This document shows positions 38,740 to 52,915 of a stretch of 64,000 nt of DNA, piece after piece; the stretch's first letter is position 1, and each line of letters begins with the position of its first letter. The notes under the pieces were generated by a model. That model was not told the DNA's origin. It made no database searches and saw nothing but the letters and a program-made list of their open reading frames with translations. This stretch comes from Calliopsis andreniformis (taxonomy: Eukaryota > Arthropoda > Insecta > Hymenoptera > Andrenidae). Both the position numbers and the translations under genes were made by a program. The stretch lies in the NCBI RefSeq assembly GCF_051401765.1, contig NW_027480504.1, positions 1,116,001 to 1,180,000 of the forward strand. The letters are read 5' to 3'.

Positions 38740-40246
38740 CCTCAATCCTCAATCTTCAATCCTCAACACTCAATCTTCCATCCTCAACCCTCAATCCTCA
38801 ATCCTCAATGCTCAATCCTCAATCCTCAATCCTCAACCATCAATCTTCAATCCTCAATACTCAATCTGCAATCCTCAATCCTCAATCCTCAATCCTCAAT
38901 TCTCAATCCTCAATCCTCAGTCCTCAGACCTCAAACATCAATACTCAACCCTCGGTCCTCGTCCTCAATCCACAACCCTCAATCCTCAATCCCCAGTCCT
39001 CTATCCTCAATCCTCAATCCTCAGACTTCAATCATCAATACTCAATCTTCAATCCTCAATCCTCAAACCTCATTCCTCAATCCTCAATCCTCAATCCTCA
39101 ATCCTCAGTCCTCAATCCACAATCCTCAATCCTCAAACCTCAATCGTCAATCGTCAGCCCTCGTCCTCAATCCTCAACACTCAATCCTCTATCCTCAATA
39201 TTCAATCATCAATACTCAATCTTCAATCCTCAATCCTCAATCTTCAATCCTCAATCCTCAATTCTCAGTCCTCAATACTCAATCCTCAATCGTCAATCCT
39301 CAATCCGCAATCCTCAATCTTCAATCCTCGATCCTCAATCCTCAATCCTCAATCCTCAATCTTCAATCCTCAATACTCAATCTTCAATCCTCAATCCTCA
39401 ATCCTCAATCCTCAATGCTCAATCCTCAATCCTCAATCCTCAACCATCAATCTTCAGTCCTCAATACTCAATCTGCAATCCCCAATCCTCAATCCTCAAT
39501 CCTCAATCCTCATTCTTCAATCCTCAATGCCCAGTCCTCAATCTTCAATCATCAATCCTCAATCCTCAATTCTCAATCCTCAATCCTCAATCCTCAGTCT
39601 TCAATCCTCAATACTCAATCTCCAATCCTCAAACCTCAGTCCTCAAACCTCAGTTCTGAATCCTCAAATCTCAATTCTGAATCCTCAATCCTGAACCCTC
39701 AATCTTCAGCCCACAGTCCTCAACAATCAGTTGTCAATCCTCAATCCTCAACAGAATATCCTCAATTCACAGGTTTCAATACCCAATACTCAACCTGAAA
39801 TCTTCAAATATCTGTCCACAAACATCAATTCTCATCACTCAACCCTCAACACTCAGTCCCCAATCCTCAATCTTCAATCCTCAATCATCAATCATCAATC
39901 CTCAATCCTCAATCCTCAGTCCTCAAACCTTTATCCTGAATCCTCATTCCTGAATCCTCAATCTTCAGCCGTGAGTCCTCAACAATCAGTTGCCAATCCT
40001 CAATCCTCAATAGAATATCCTCAATTCACAGTTTTCAATAAACAGTACTCAATCTGCAATCTTCAGATCTCTATCCACAAACATCAATTCTCATCACTCA
40101 ACCCTGAATACTCAGTCCCTAATCCTCAATCTTCAATCCTCAATCCTCTATCCTCAATCCTTAATCCTCAATCTTAATCTTCAATCCTCAATACTCAATC
40201 TTCAATCCTCAATCCTCAATCCTCAATCCTCAATCCTCAATCTTCA
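38740..40246 (+). repeat. 1.9-kb tandem duplication, copy 1
   Basis: The left part recurs at +1,628 (38,808 to 40,436) and the right part at +1,906 (39,415 to 41,321; 39,731 to 41,637; element A at 39,768 and 40,027 to 41,674 and 41,933). Copy 2 therefore has 278 bp more in the middle. Confidence 0.88.
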
Positions 40247-40367
40247 ATCCACAATACTCAATCTTCAATCCTCAATCCTCAATTCTCAATCCTCAATTCT
40301 CAATCCTCAATCCTCAATCGTCAGTCTTCAATCCTCAATACTCAATCTTCAATCCTCAATCCTCAAT

Positions 40368-42152
40368 CCTCAATCCTCAATCTTCAATCCTCAACACTCA
40401 ATCTTCCATCCTCAACCCTCAATCCTCAATCCTCAATGCTCAATCCTCAATCCTCAATCCTCAACCATCAATCTTCAATCCTCAATACTCAATCTGCAAT
40501 CCTCAATCCTCAATCCTCAATCCTCAATTCTCAATCCTCAATCCTCAGTCCTCAGACCTCAAACATCAATACTCAACCCTCGGTCCTCGTCCTCAATCCA
40601 CAACCCTCAATCCTCAATCCCCAGTCCTCTATCCTCAATCCCCAGTCCTCTATCCTCAATCCTTAATCCTCAGACTTCAATCATCAATACTCAATCTTCA
40701 ATCCTCAATCCTCAAACCTCATTCCTCAATCCTCAATCCTCATTCTTCAATCCTCATTCTTCAATCCCCAACACCCAATCTTCAATCTTCAATCCTCAAT
40801 CCTCAACTCTCAATCCTCAATCCTCAGTCCTCAGTCCACAAACCTCAATCCTCAACCCTCAGCCCTCATCCTCAATCCTCAATCCTCATACTTCAATCCT
40901 CAATCCTCAATCCTCAATTCTCAATCCTCAATCCTCAGTCCTCGGTCCTCAAACCTCTACCCTCAACCCTCAGCCCTCATCCTCAATCCTCAATCCTCAA
41001 TCCTCAATCCTCAGTCCTCAATCCACAATCCTCAATCCTCAAACCTCAATCGTCAATCGTCAGCCCTCGTCCTCAATCCTCAACACTCAATCCTCAATCC
41101 TCAATATTCAATCATCAATACTCAATCTTCAATCCTCAATCCTCAATCTTCAATCCTCAATCCTCAATTCTCAGTCCTCAATACTCAATCCTCAATCGTC
41201 AATCCTCAATCCCCAATCCTCAATCTTCAATCCTCGATCCTCAATCCTCAATTCTCAATCCTCAATCTTCAATCCTCAATACTCAATCTTCAATCCTCAA
41301 TCCTCAATCCTCAATCCTCAATGCTCAATCCTCAATCCTCAATCCTCAACCATCAATCTTCAGTCCTCAATACTCAATCTGCAATCCCCAATCCTCAATC
41401 CTCAATCCTCAATCCTCATTCTTCAATCCTCAATGCCCAGTCCTCAATCTTCAATCATCAATCCTCAATCCTCAATTCTCAATCCTCAATCCTCAATCCT
41501 CAGTCTTCAATCCTCAATACTCAATCTCCAATCCTCAAACCTCAGTCCTCAAACCTCAGTTCTGAATCCTCAAATCTCAATTCTGAATCCTCAATCCTGA
41601 ACCCTCAATCTTCAGCCCACAGTCCTCAACAATCAGTTGTCAATCCTCAATCCTCAACAGAAGATCCTCAATTCACAGGTTTCAATACCCAATACTCAAC
41701 CTGAAATCTTCAAATATCTGTCCACAAACATCAATTCTCATCACTCAACCCTCAACACTCAGTCCCCAATCCTCAATCTTCAATCCTCAATCATCAATCA
41801 TCAATCCTCAATCCTCAATCCTCAGTCCTCAAACCTTTATCCTGAATCCTCATTCCTGAATCCTCAATCTTCAGCCGTGAGTCCTCAACAATCAGTTGCC
41901 AATCCTCAATCCTCAATAGAATATCCTCAATTCACAGTTTTCAATAAACAGTACTCAATCTGCAATCTTCAGATCTCTATCCACAAACATCAATTCTCAT
42001 CACTCAACCCTGAATACTCAGTCCCTAATCCTCAATCTTCAATCCTCAATCCTCTATCCTCAATCCGCAATCCTCAATCTTAATCTTCAATCCTCAATAC
42101 TCAATCTTCAATCCTCAATCCTCAATCCTCAATCCTCAATCCTCAATCTTCA
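40368..42152 (+). repeat. 1.9-kb tandem duplication, copy 2
   Basis: This is the second copy of 38,740-40,246, with 278 bp more between about 40.64 and 41.0 kb. The additional part includes a 21-bp local duplication (CCCAGTCCTCTATCCTCAAT twice at about 40,620-40,660) and a segment resembling 59.2-59.5 kb. Its element A reads AGAAGATCC instead of AGAATATCC. Confidence 0.85.
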
Positions 42153-42880
42153 ATCCTCATTCTTCAATCCTCAATACGCAATCCTCAATCTTCAATCCTC
42201 AATCCTCAATCCTCAATCCTCAATCCTCAATCTTCAACTTTCAATCCTCAATACTCAATCTTCAATCCTCAATCCTCAATACTCAATCTTCCATCCTCAA
42301 TCCTCAATCCTCAATCCTCAATGCTCAATCCACAATCCTCAATCCTCAACCATCAATATTCAATCCTCAATACTCAATCTGCAATCCTCAATCCTCAATT
42401 CTCAATCCTGAATCCTCAGTCCTCAATCCACAATCCTCAATCCTCAAACCTCAATCGTCAATCGTCAGCCCTCGTCCTCAATCCTCAACACTCAATCCTC
42501 AATCCTCAATATTCAATCATCAATACTCAATCTGCAATCCTCAATCCTCAATCCTCAATCCTCAATCCTCAATCCTCATTCTTCAATCCTCAATGCCCAG
42601 TCCTCAATCTTCAGTCCTCAATCCTCAATCCTCAACTCTCAATCCTCAATCCTCAATCATCAATACTCAATCTTCAATCCTCAATCCTCAATTCTCAATC
42701 CTGAATCCTCAGTCCTCAATCCACAATCCTCCATCCTCAAACCTCAATCGTCAATCGTCAGCCCTCGTCCTCAATCCGCAACACTCAATCCTCAATCCTC
42801 AATATTCAATCATCGATACTCAATCTTCAATCCTCAATCCTCAATTCTAAGTCCTCAATACTCAATCCTCAATCGTCAAT
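42092..42880 (+). repeat. 789-bp tandem unit, copy 1
   Basis: Landmarks at 42,321 and 42,593 recur 789 bp later. The length equals 111 heptamers plus two hexamers, and the unit holds two CCCTCGTCCTCA slip sites, as that arithmetic requires. It contains no element A. Confidence 0.9.
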
Positions 42881-43669
42881 CCTCAATACTCAATCTTCAA
42901 TCCTCAATCCTCAATCCTCAATCCTCAATCCTCAATCTTCAATCCTCATTCTTCAATCCTCAATACCCAATCCTCAATCTTCAATCCTCAATCCTCAATC
43001 CTTAATCCTCAATCCTCAATCTTCAACTTTCAATCCTCAATACTCAATCTTCAATCCTCAATCCTCAATACTCAATCTTCCATCCTCAATCCTCAATCCT
43101 CAATCCTCAATGCTCAATCCACAATCCTCAATCCTCAACCATCAATATTCAATCCTCAATACTCAATCTGCAATCCTCAATCCTCAATTCTCAATCCTGA
43201 ATCCTCAGTCCTCAATCCACAATCCTCAATCCTCAAACCTCAATCGTCAATCGTCAGCCCTCGTCCTCAATCCTCAACACTCAATCCTCAATCCTCAATA
43301 TTCAATCATCAATACTCAATCTGCAATCCTCAATCCTCAATCCTCAATCCTCAATCCTCAATCCTCATTCTTCAATCCTCAATGCCCAGTCCTCAATCTT
43401 CAGTCCTCAATCCTCAATCCTCAACTCTCAATCCTCAATCCTCAATCATCAATACTCAATCTTCAATCCTCAATCCTCAATTCTCAATCCTGAATCCTCA
43501 GTCCTCAATCCACAATCCTCCATCCTCAAACCTCAATCGTCAATCGTCAGCCCTCGTCCTCAATCCGCAACACTCAATCCTCAATCCTCAATATTCAATC
43601 ATCAATACTCAATCTTCAATCCTCAATCCTCAATTCTAAGTCCTCAATACTCAATCCTCAATCGTCAAT
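42881..43669 (+). repeat. 789-bp tandem unit, copy 2
   Basis: This copy is nearly identical to 42,092-42,880, with isolated substitutions (for example CATCAATACTC here against CATCGATACTC). It then runs into block B copy 2. Confidence 0.9.
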
Positions 43670-45600
43670 CCTCAATCCCCAATCCTCAATCTTCAATCCT
43701 CGATCCTCAATCCTCAATCCTCAATCCACAATCATCAATCCTCAATCCTCATTCCTCAATCCTCAATCCTCATTCTTCAATCCTCAATGCCCAGTCCTCA
43801 ATCTTCAATCCTCAATCCTCAATCCTCAATTCTCAATCCTCAATCCTCAATCATCAATACTCAATTTTCAATCCTCAATCCTCAATCCTCAATCCTCAAT
43901 ACTGAATCCTCAAACCTCAATACTCTATCCTCAATCCTCAATCCTCATTCTTCAATCCTCAATACGCAAAACTCAATCTTCAATCCTCAATCCTCAATCC
44001 TCAATTCTCAATCCTCAATCCTCAATCCTCAGACCTCAAACATCAATACTCAACCCTCGGTCCTCGTCCTCAATCCACAACCCTCAATCCTCAATCCTCA
44101 ACCCTCAATCCTCAATCATCCCATCTTCAATCATCAATACTCAACCTTCAATCATTAGTCCTCAATCCTCAGTCCTCTAACCTCAATCCTGAATCCTCAA
44201 TCCTGAATCCTCATTCTTCAGCCCTGAGTCCTCAACAATCAGTTGCCAATCCTCAATCCTCAATCGAATATCCGCAATTCACAGTTTTCAATACACAATA
44301 CTCACTCTGCAATCTTCAGATCTCTATCCACAAACATCAATTCTCATCACTCAACCCTGAATACTCAGTCCCTAATCCTCAATCTTCAATCCCCAATCCT
44401 CAATCCTCAATCCTCAATCCTCAATCTTAATCTTCAATCCTCAATACACAGTCTTCAATCCTCAATCCTCAATCCTCAATCCTCAATCCTCAATCCTCAA
44501 TCTTCCATCCTCATTCTTCAATCCTCAATACCCAATCCTCAATCTTCAATCCTCAATCCTCAATCCTCAATCCTCAATCCTCAATCCTCAACTTTCAATC
44601 CTCAATACTCAATCTTCAATCCTCAATCCTCAATACTCAATCTTCCATCCTCAATCCTCAATCCTCATTTCTCAATGCTCAATCCTCAATCCTCAATCCT
44701 CAACCATCAATGTTCAATCCTCAATACTCAATCTGCAATCCTCAATCCTCAATCCTCAATCCTCGATCCTCATTCTTCAATCCTCAATGCCCAGTCCTCA
44801 ATCTTCAATCCTCAATCCTCAATCCTCAATTCTCAATCCTGAATCCTCAGTCCTCAATCCACAATCCTCAATCCTCAAACCTCAATCGTCAATCGTCAGC
44901 CCTCGTCCTCAATCCTCAACACTCAATCCTCAATCCTCAATATTCAATCATCAATACTCAATCTTCAATCCTCAATCCTCAATCTTCAATCCTCAATCCT
45001 CAATTCTCAGTCCTCAATACTCAATCCTCAGTCGTCAATCCTCAATCCTCAAACCTCAATCTTCAATCCTCGATCCTCAATCCTCAATCCTCAATCCTCA
45101 ATCTTCAATCCTCAACACTCAATCTTCCATCCTCAATCCTCAATCCTCAATCCTCAATGCTCAATCCTCAATCCTCAATCCTCAACCATCAACCTTCAAT
45201 CCTCAATACTCAATCTGCAATCCTCAATCCTCAATCCTCAATCCTCAATACTCATTCTTCAATCCTCAATGCCCAGTCCTCAATCTTCAATCCTCAATCC
45301 TCAATCCTCAATTCTCAATCCTCAATCCTCAATCATCAATACTCAATTTTCAATCCTCAATCCTCAATCCTCAATCCTCAATACTGAATCCTCAAACCTC
45401 AATACTCTATCCTCAATCCTCAATCCTCATTCTTCAATCCTCAATACCCAAAACTCGATCTTCAATCCTCAAACCTCAATCCTCAATTCTCAATCCTCAA
45501 TCCTCAATCCTCAGACCTCAAACATTAATTCTCAACCTTCGGTCCTCGTCCTCAATCCACAACCCTCAATCCTCAATCCTCAGTCCTCTATCCTCAATAC
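43424..45600 (+). repeat. HOR block B, copy 2
   Basis: This copy matches 6,883-9,600 at offsets of 36,541 and then 36,548. It lacks a unit of about 608 bp found near 8.7-9.4 kb in copy 1. Element A at 44,280 corresponds to 7,732. From 44,589 it also matches 58,371 onward at an offset of 13,782. Confidence 0.88.
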
Positions 45601-47760
45601 TCAATCCTCAAACCTCAATCCTCAATCCTCAATCCTCATTCTTCAACCCTCAATACCCAATCCTCAATCTTCAATCCTCAATCCTCAATCCTCAATCTTC
45701 AATCCTCAGTCCCCAGTCCTCAATCTTCAACCCTCAATCCTCAATCCTCAATCCTCGATCCTCAGTCCTCAATCCTCAATCCTCAATCCTCAATCCTCAA
45801 TCTTCAATCCTCAATACTCAATCTCCAATCCTCAAACCTCAGTCCTCAAACCTCAATTCTGAATCCTCAAATCTCAATTCTGAATCCTCAATCCTGAACC
45901 CTCAATCTTCAGCTCTCAGTCCTCAACAATCAGTTGTCAATCCTCAATCCTCAATAGAATATACTCAATTCACAGTTTTCAATACACATTACTCAATCTG
46001 CAATCTTCAAATCTCTATCCACAAACATCAATTCTCATCACTCAACCCTCAACACTCAGTCCTCAATGTTCAATCCTCAATCCTCAATCATCAATCCTCA
46101 ATCCTCAATCCTCAATCCTCAATCCTCAGTCCTCAAACCTTTATCCTGAATCCTCAATACTGAATCGTCAATCTTCAGCCCTCAGTCCTCAACAATCAGT
46201 TGTCAATCCTCAATCCTCAATGGAATATCATCAATTCACAGTTTTCAATACTCAATACACAATCTGCAATCTTAAAATCTCTATCCACAAACATCAATTC
46301 TCATCACTCAACACTCAACACTCCGTCCCCAATCCTCAATCTTCAATCCTCAATCCTCATTCCTCAATCCTCAACCCTCAACTTTCAATCCTCAATACTC
46401 AATCTTCAATCCTCAATACTCAATCCTCAAACCTCAATTCTCAATACTCAATCTTCAATCCTAAATCCTCAATTCTCAATCCTCAATACTGAATCCTCAA
46501 ACCTCAATCCTCAATCCTCAATCTTCAGTCCTCAATCCTCAATCCTCAGTCCTCAATCCACAATCATCAATCCTCAATCCTCATTCCTCAATCCTCAATA
46601 CTCAATCCTCAATCCTCATTCTTCAATCCTCAATACCCAATCCTCAATCTTCAGCCCTCAGTCCTCAACAATCAGTTGTCAATCCTCAATCCTCAATGGA
46701 ATATCATCAATTCACAGTTTTCAATACTCAATACTCAATCTGCAATCTTCAAATCTCTATCCACAAACATCAATTCTCATCACTCAACACTCAACACTCC
46801 GTCCCCAATCCTCAATCTTCAATCCTCAATCCTCATTCCTCAATCCTCAACCCTCAACTTTCAATCCTCAATACTCAATCTTCAATCCTCAATACTCAAT
46901 CCTCAATCCTCAATCCTCAGTCCACAATCCACAATCCTCAATCCTCAAACCTCAATCGTCAATCGTCAGCCCTCGTCCTCAATCCTCAACACTCAATCCT
47001 CAATCCTCAAAATTCAATCACCAATACTAAATCTTCAATCCTCAATCCTCAATCTTCAATCCTCAATCCTCAATTCTCAGTCCTCAATACTCAATCCTCA
47101 ATCGTCAAACCTCAATCCCCAATCCTCAATCTTCATTCCTCGATCCTCAATCCTCAACCCTCAATCCTCAATATTCAATCCTCAATACTCAATCTTCAAT
47201 CCTCAATCCTCAATCCTCAATCCTCAATCCTCAATGCTCAATCCTCAATCCTCAACCCTCAACCATCAATCTTCAATCCTCAATACTCAATCTGCAATCG
47301 TCAATCCTCAATCCTCAATCCTCAATCCTCATTCTTCAATACTCAATGCCCAGTCCTCAATCTTCAATCCTCAATCCTCAATCCTCAATTCTCAATCCTC
47401 AATCCTCAATCATCAATCCTTAATCCTCAATCCTCAAACCTCAATTCTCAATACTCAATCTTCAATCCTAACTCCTCAATTCTCAATCCTCAATAATGAA
47501 TCCTCATACCTCAATCCTCAATCCTCAATCTTCAGTCCTCAATCCTCAATCCTCAGTCCTCAATCCACAATCATCAATCCTCAATCCTCATTCCTCAATC
47601 CTCAATCCTCATTCCTCAATCCTCATTCTTCAATCCTCAACACCCAATCCTCAAACACCAATCCTCAATCCTCAATCCTCAATTCTCAATCCTCCATCCT
47701 CAATCATCAATCTTCAATCCTCGATCCTCAATCCTCAACACCCAATCCTCAATCCTCAAT
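44589..47760 (+). repeat. HOR block C, copy 1 (short form)
   Basis: This block matches 58,371-62,980. The offset is 13,782 at 44,589-44,787, 14,688 at 45,971-46,237, and 15,219 at 46,676-46,713, so copy 2 has gained (or this copy lost) about 906 and then 531 bp. It contains a 476-bp repeat (46,200 to 46,676) marked by the private element A variant ATGGAATATCATC. Confidence 0.87.
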
Positions 47761-48260
47761 ACTCAACCATCAATCCTCAATTCTCAATACTCAATAGAAT
47801 ATCCTGAATTCTCAGGATTCTATACTCAAACCTCGCTCCTCAACCCTCAGCCCTCATTCTCAACCCTCAAACAACAATCCTCAAACCTCAATCCTCAACC
47901 GTCAGCCCTCGTCCTCAATCCTCAACCATCAATCCTCAATCCTACTATCTTCAATCATCAATACTCATTCTTCAATCCTCAATCCTCAATCCTCAGTCCT
48001 CAAACCACAATCCTGAATCCTCAATCCTGAATCCTCAATCCTCCGCCCTGAGTCCTTAACAATCAGTTGTCAATCCTCAATCCTCAATAGAATATCCTCA
48101 ATTCACAGTTTTCAACACTCAATACTCAATCTGCAATGTTCAGATCTCTATCCACAAACATCAATTCTCATCACTCAACCCTCAATACTCAGTCCCTAAT
48201 CCTCAATCTTCAATCCTCAATCCTCAATCCTCAATCCTCAATCCTCAATCCTCAATCTTA
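47761..48260 (+). repeat. Isolated copy of the palindrome-element A segment
   Basis: This segment matches 1,556-2,040 at an offset of 46,205 and 14,029-14,510 at an offset of 33,732. It carries the palindrome at 47,796 and element A at 48,104. Private changes include CAAACAACAATCC for CAAACCACAATCC, and AATGTTCAGATC for AATCTTCAGATC. Confidence 0.85.
47796..47821. repeat. Imperfect palindrome (hairpin motif), copy 6
   Basis: This is the only copy outside the first 17 kb. It is followed by CTCAAACCTCGCTCC instead of CTCCAACCTCGCTCC. It lies 308 bp upstream of the element A copy at 48,104, the same spacing as all the other copies. Confidence 0.85.
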
Positions 48261-48759
48261 ATCTTCAATCCTCAATACTCAATCTTCAATCCTCAATCCT
48301 CAATCCTCACTCCTCAATCCTCAGTCCTCAACCCTCAATACTCAATCTTCAATCCTCAATCCTCAATCCTCAATCCTCAATCCTCAATCCTCAATCCTCA
48401 ATCGTCAATCTTCAATCCTCAATACTCAATCTTCAGCCGTCAGTACTCAACAATCAATTGTCAATACTCAATCCTCAATATTCAATCCTCAATCCTCAAT
48501 CCGCAATCATCAATCCTCAATCTTCAATCCTCAATACTCAATCTTCAATCCTCAATCATCAATCCTCAACCCTCAATCCTCAATCCTCAACCATCAATCT
48601 TCAATCCTCAGACCTCAAACAGCAATACTCAATCCTCAATCCTCAATCCTCAATCCTCAATTCTCAATCCTCCATCCTCAATCACCAATCCTCAATCCAC
48701 AATCCTCAATCCTCAATCCCCAACACCCAATCTTCAATCCTCAATCCTCAATTCTCTAT
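48261..48759 (+). repeat. Satellite without a clear partner block
   Basis: This is heptamer satellite with a CAATCAATTGTCAAT segment at about 48,450. No element A core follows it, and I did not find a long near-identical partner. Confidence 0.65.
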
Positions 48760-50140
48760 CCTCAATTCTGAATCCTCAAACCTCAATCCTCAATCCTCAA
48801 TCCTCAATGTTCAATGCGCAATACCCAATCCTGAATCTTCAATCCTCAATCCTCAATCCTCAATCCTCTATCCTCAATCCTCAATCCTCAATCCTCAGTC
48901 CTCAAACATCAAACCTGTGTCCTCAATCCTGAATCCTCAATCTTCAGACCTCAGTCCTCAACAATCAGTTGTCAATTCTCAATCCTCAACAGAATATCAT
49001 CAATTCACAGTTTTCAATACTCAATACTCAAGCTGCAATCTTCGAATCTCTATCCACAAACATCAATTCTCATCATTCAACCCTCAACACTCAGTCCCCA
49101 ATCCTCAATCTTCAATCCTCCATCCTCAATCCACAATCCTCGATCCTCAACCCCCAATCCTCCATCCTCAATCTTCAATCCTCAATACTCAATCTTCAAT
49201 AATCAATCCTCAATTCTCAATCCTCAATACTCAATCCTCAATCGTCAATCCTCAATCCCCAATCCTCAATCTTCAATCCTCAATCCTCAATCCTCCATCC
49301 TCAATCCTCAATCCTCAATCCTCAATCGTCAATCCTCAATCCTCAATACTCAATCTTCAATCCTCAATCCTCAATCCTCAATCCTCAATCCTCAGTCCTC
49401 ATTCTTCAATCCTCTATCTTCAATCCTCAATCTTCAATCCTCAATCCTCAACCCTCAATCCTCAATCCTCCCATATTCAATCATCAATACTCAATCTTCA
49501 ATCCTCAATCCTCAAGCCTCAGTCCTCAAACATCAATCCTGAATCCTCAATCCTGAATCCTCAATCTTCAGCCGTGAGTCCTCAACAATCAGTTGCCAAT
49601 CCTCAATCCTCAATAGAATATCCTCAATTCACAGTTTTCAATACACAATACTCAATCTGCAATCTTCAGATCTCTATCCACAAACACCAATTCTCATCAC
49701 TCAACCCTGAATACTCAGTCCCTAATCCTCAATCTTCAATCCTCAATCCTCTATCCTCAATCCTCAATCCTCAATCTTAATCTTCAATCCTCAATACTCA
49801 ATCTTCAATCCTCAATCCTCAATCCTCAATCCTCAATCCTCAATCTTCAATCCACAATACTCAATCTTCAATCCTCAATCCTCAATACTCAATCTTCAAT
49901 GCTCATTCCTCAATCCTCAATCCTTCAATTCTCAATCCTCAATCGTCAATCTTCAATCGTCAATACTCAATCTTCGATCCTGAATCCTCAATCCTCAATC
50001 CTCAGTCCTCAATCTTCAATCCTGAGTACTCAAACTGCAATCCTCAATCCTTAGTAGTCACTCCTCAATCCTCATTCTTCAATCCTCAATACCGAATCCT
50101 CAATCTTCAATCCTCAATCCTCAATCCTCAATTCTCAATC
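48760..50140 (+). repeat. 7.5-kb offset duplication, copy 1
   Basis: ATGTTCAATGCGCAATACCC at 48,807 recurs at 56,329 (offset 7,522). Element A at 49,006 recurs at 56,535 (7,529, one heptamer more) and that at 49,630 at 57,233 (7,603). The order of diverged heptamers between these points is shared. Confidence 0.83.
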
Positions 50141-50379
50141 CTCAATCCTCAATCCTCACACTTCAAACACCAATACTCAACCCTCAGTCCTCGTCCTCAA
50201 TCCACAACCCTCAATCCACAATCCTCATTCCTCAATCTTCAATCATTAATAGTCAATCTTCAATCCTCAATCCTCAATCCTCAATCCTCAACCCTCAATC
50301 CTCAATGTTCAATCCTCAATACCCAATCCTCAGTCTTGAATCCTCAATCCTCAATCCTCAATCCTCAATCATCAAAACT

Positions 50380-52915
50380 CAGTTCTCAATCCTCAATATT
50401 CAACGCACAGCCCTCAGCCATCAATCCTCAATTCTCAATACTCAATAGAATATCCTGAAATCTCATGGTTCAATACTCAATCCACAATATTCAATAATCA
50501 AATCTGAATCCTCAAACATCAATTCTCAAAACTCAATCATCAACACTCAGTCCTCTCTCATCAATCCTCCATCCTCAATACTCAATCCTCAAGCGTCAAT
50601 CCTCAATTCTCAATCCTCAATCCTCAATCCTCAGTCCTCAAACCTCCACCACGAATCCTCAATCCTGAATCCTCAATCTTCAGCCATAAGACCTCAACAA
50701 TCAATTGTCAATCCTCAATCCTCAATAGAGTATCCTCAACTGACAGTTTTCAATACTCAACCCCATTCTTCAATCTTCAAATCTCAATCCACAAACATCA
50801 ATTCTCATCACGCAACCCTCAACACTCAGTCCTCAATCTTCAATCCTCAATCCTCAATCCCCAATCTTCAATCCTCAATACTCAATCTTCAACACTAAAT
50901 CCTCAACCGTCAGTCCTCGTCCTCAATCCTCAACCCTCAATCCTCAATCCTCCCATCTTCAATCATCAATACTCAATCTTCAATCATCAATCCTCAATCG
51001 TCAGTCCTCAATCCTCAATCCTCAATCTTCAATCCTCATTCTTCAATCCTCAATACCCAATCCTCAATCTTCAATCCTCAATCCTCAATCACCAATCCTC
51101 AATCCTCAACTTTCAATCCTCAATACTCAATCTTCAATCCTCAATCCTCAATACTCAATCTTCCATCCTCAATCCTCAATCCTCAATCCTCAATGCTCAA
51201 TCCTCAATCCTCAATCCTCAACCATCAATCTTCAATCCTCAATCCTAATTCTTCAATCCTCAATGCCCAGTCCTCAATCTTCAATCCTCAATCCTCAATC
51301 CTCAATTCTCAGTCCTCAATACTCAATCCTCAATCGTCAATCCTCAATCCCCATTCCTCAATCTTCAATCCTCGATCCTCAATCCTCAATCCTCAATCAT
51401 CAATCTTCAATCCTCAATACTCAATCTTCAATCCTCAATCCTCAATCCTCAATCCTCAATGCTCAATCCTCAATCCTCAATCCTCAACCATCAATCTTCA
51501 GTCCTCAATACTCAATCTGCAATCCTCAATCCTCAATCCTCAATCCTCAATCCTCATTCTTCAATCCTCAATGCCCAGTCCTCAATCTTCAATCCTCAAT
51601 TCTCAATCTTCAATTCTCAATCCTCAATCCTCAATCCTCAATCTTCAATCCTCAATCTTCAATTCTCAATACTCAATCTTCAATCCTCAATCCTCAATTC
51701 TCAATCCTCAATGCTCAATACTCAATCGTCAATCCTCAATCCCAAATCCTCAATCTTCAATCCTCAATCCTCAATCCTCAATCCTCAATCCTAAATCTTC
51801 AGTCCTCAATCCTCAATCCTCAGTCCTCAATCCACAATCATCAATCCTCAAACCTCAATCGTCAATCGTCAGCCCTCGTCCTCAATCCTCAACACTCAAT
51901 CCTCAATCCTCAATATTCAATCATCCCATACTCAATCTTCAATCCTCAATCCTCAATCTTCAATCCTCAATCCTCAATTCTCAGTCCTCAATACTCAATC
52001 CTCAATCGTCAATCCTCAATCCCCAATCCTCAATCTCCAATCCTCGATCCTCAATCCTCAATCCTCAATCCTCAATCTTCAATCCTCAATACTCAATCTT
52101 CAATCCTCAATCCTCAATCCTCAATCCTCAACGTTCAATCCTCAATCCACAATCCTCAACCATCAATCTTCAGTCCTCAATACTCAATCTGCAATCCTCA
52201 ATCCTCAATCCTCAATTCTCAATCCTCAATCCTCAATCCTGAATGTTCAATCCTCAATCCTCAATTCTCAGTCCTCAATACTCAATCCTCAATCGTCAAA
52301 CCTCAATCCCCAATCCTCAATCTTCAATCCTCGATCCTCAATCCTCAACACCCAATCCTCAATCTTCAATCCTCAATACTCAATCTTCAATCCTCAATAC
52401 TGAACCTTCAGTCCCCAATCCTCAATCCTCAATCCTCAGTCCTCAATACTCAATCCTCAATCCTCAATCCTCAATCCTCATTCTTCAATTCTCAATACCC
52501 AATCCTCAATCTTCAATCCTCAACACCCAATCTGCAATCTTCAATCCACAATGTTCAATTCGCAATACCCAATCCTCAATCTTCAATCCTCAACCCTCAA
52601 TCCTCAATCCTCAATCCTCAATCCTCAATCCTCAATCTTCAATCCTCAATACTCAATCTTCAATCCTCAATCCTCAATCCTCGGTCCTCAACCCTCAATC
52701 GTCAATCTCCAATCCTGAATACTGAATCTTCAATCCTCAATCCTCAATCCTCGATCCTCAATCCTCAATCCTCAATCTTCAATCCTCGATACTCAACCTT
52801 CAATCCTCAATCCTCAGTCCACAAACTTCAATCCTCAATGCTCAATCCTCAATCCTCAATCCTCAGTCCTCAATCCTCAATCCTCAATCCTCAAACCTCA
52901 ATCCTCAACCGTCAG
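50380..52915 (+). repeat. 2.4-2.6-kb duplication, copy 1
   Basis: TCCTCTCTCATCAATCC at 50,551 recurs at 52,916, and element A (variant GACAGTTTT) at 50,742 recurs at 53,107, both at +2,365. Landmarks at 51,263 and 51,459 recur at +2,611 (53,874 and 54,070). The left end holds an element B variant (GCACAGCCCTCAGCC; GAAATCTCATGG at 50,457). Confidence 0.82.
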
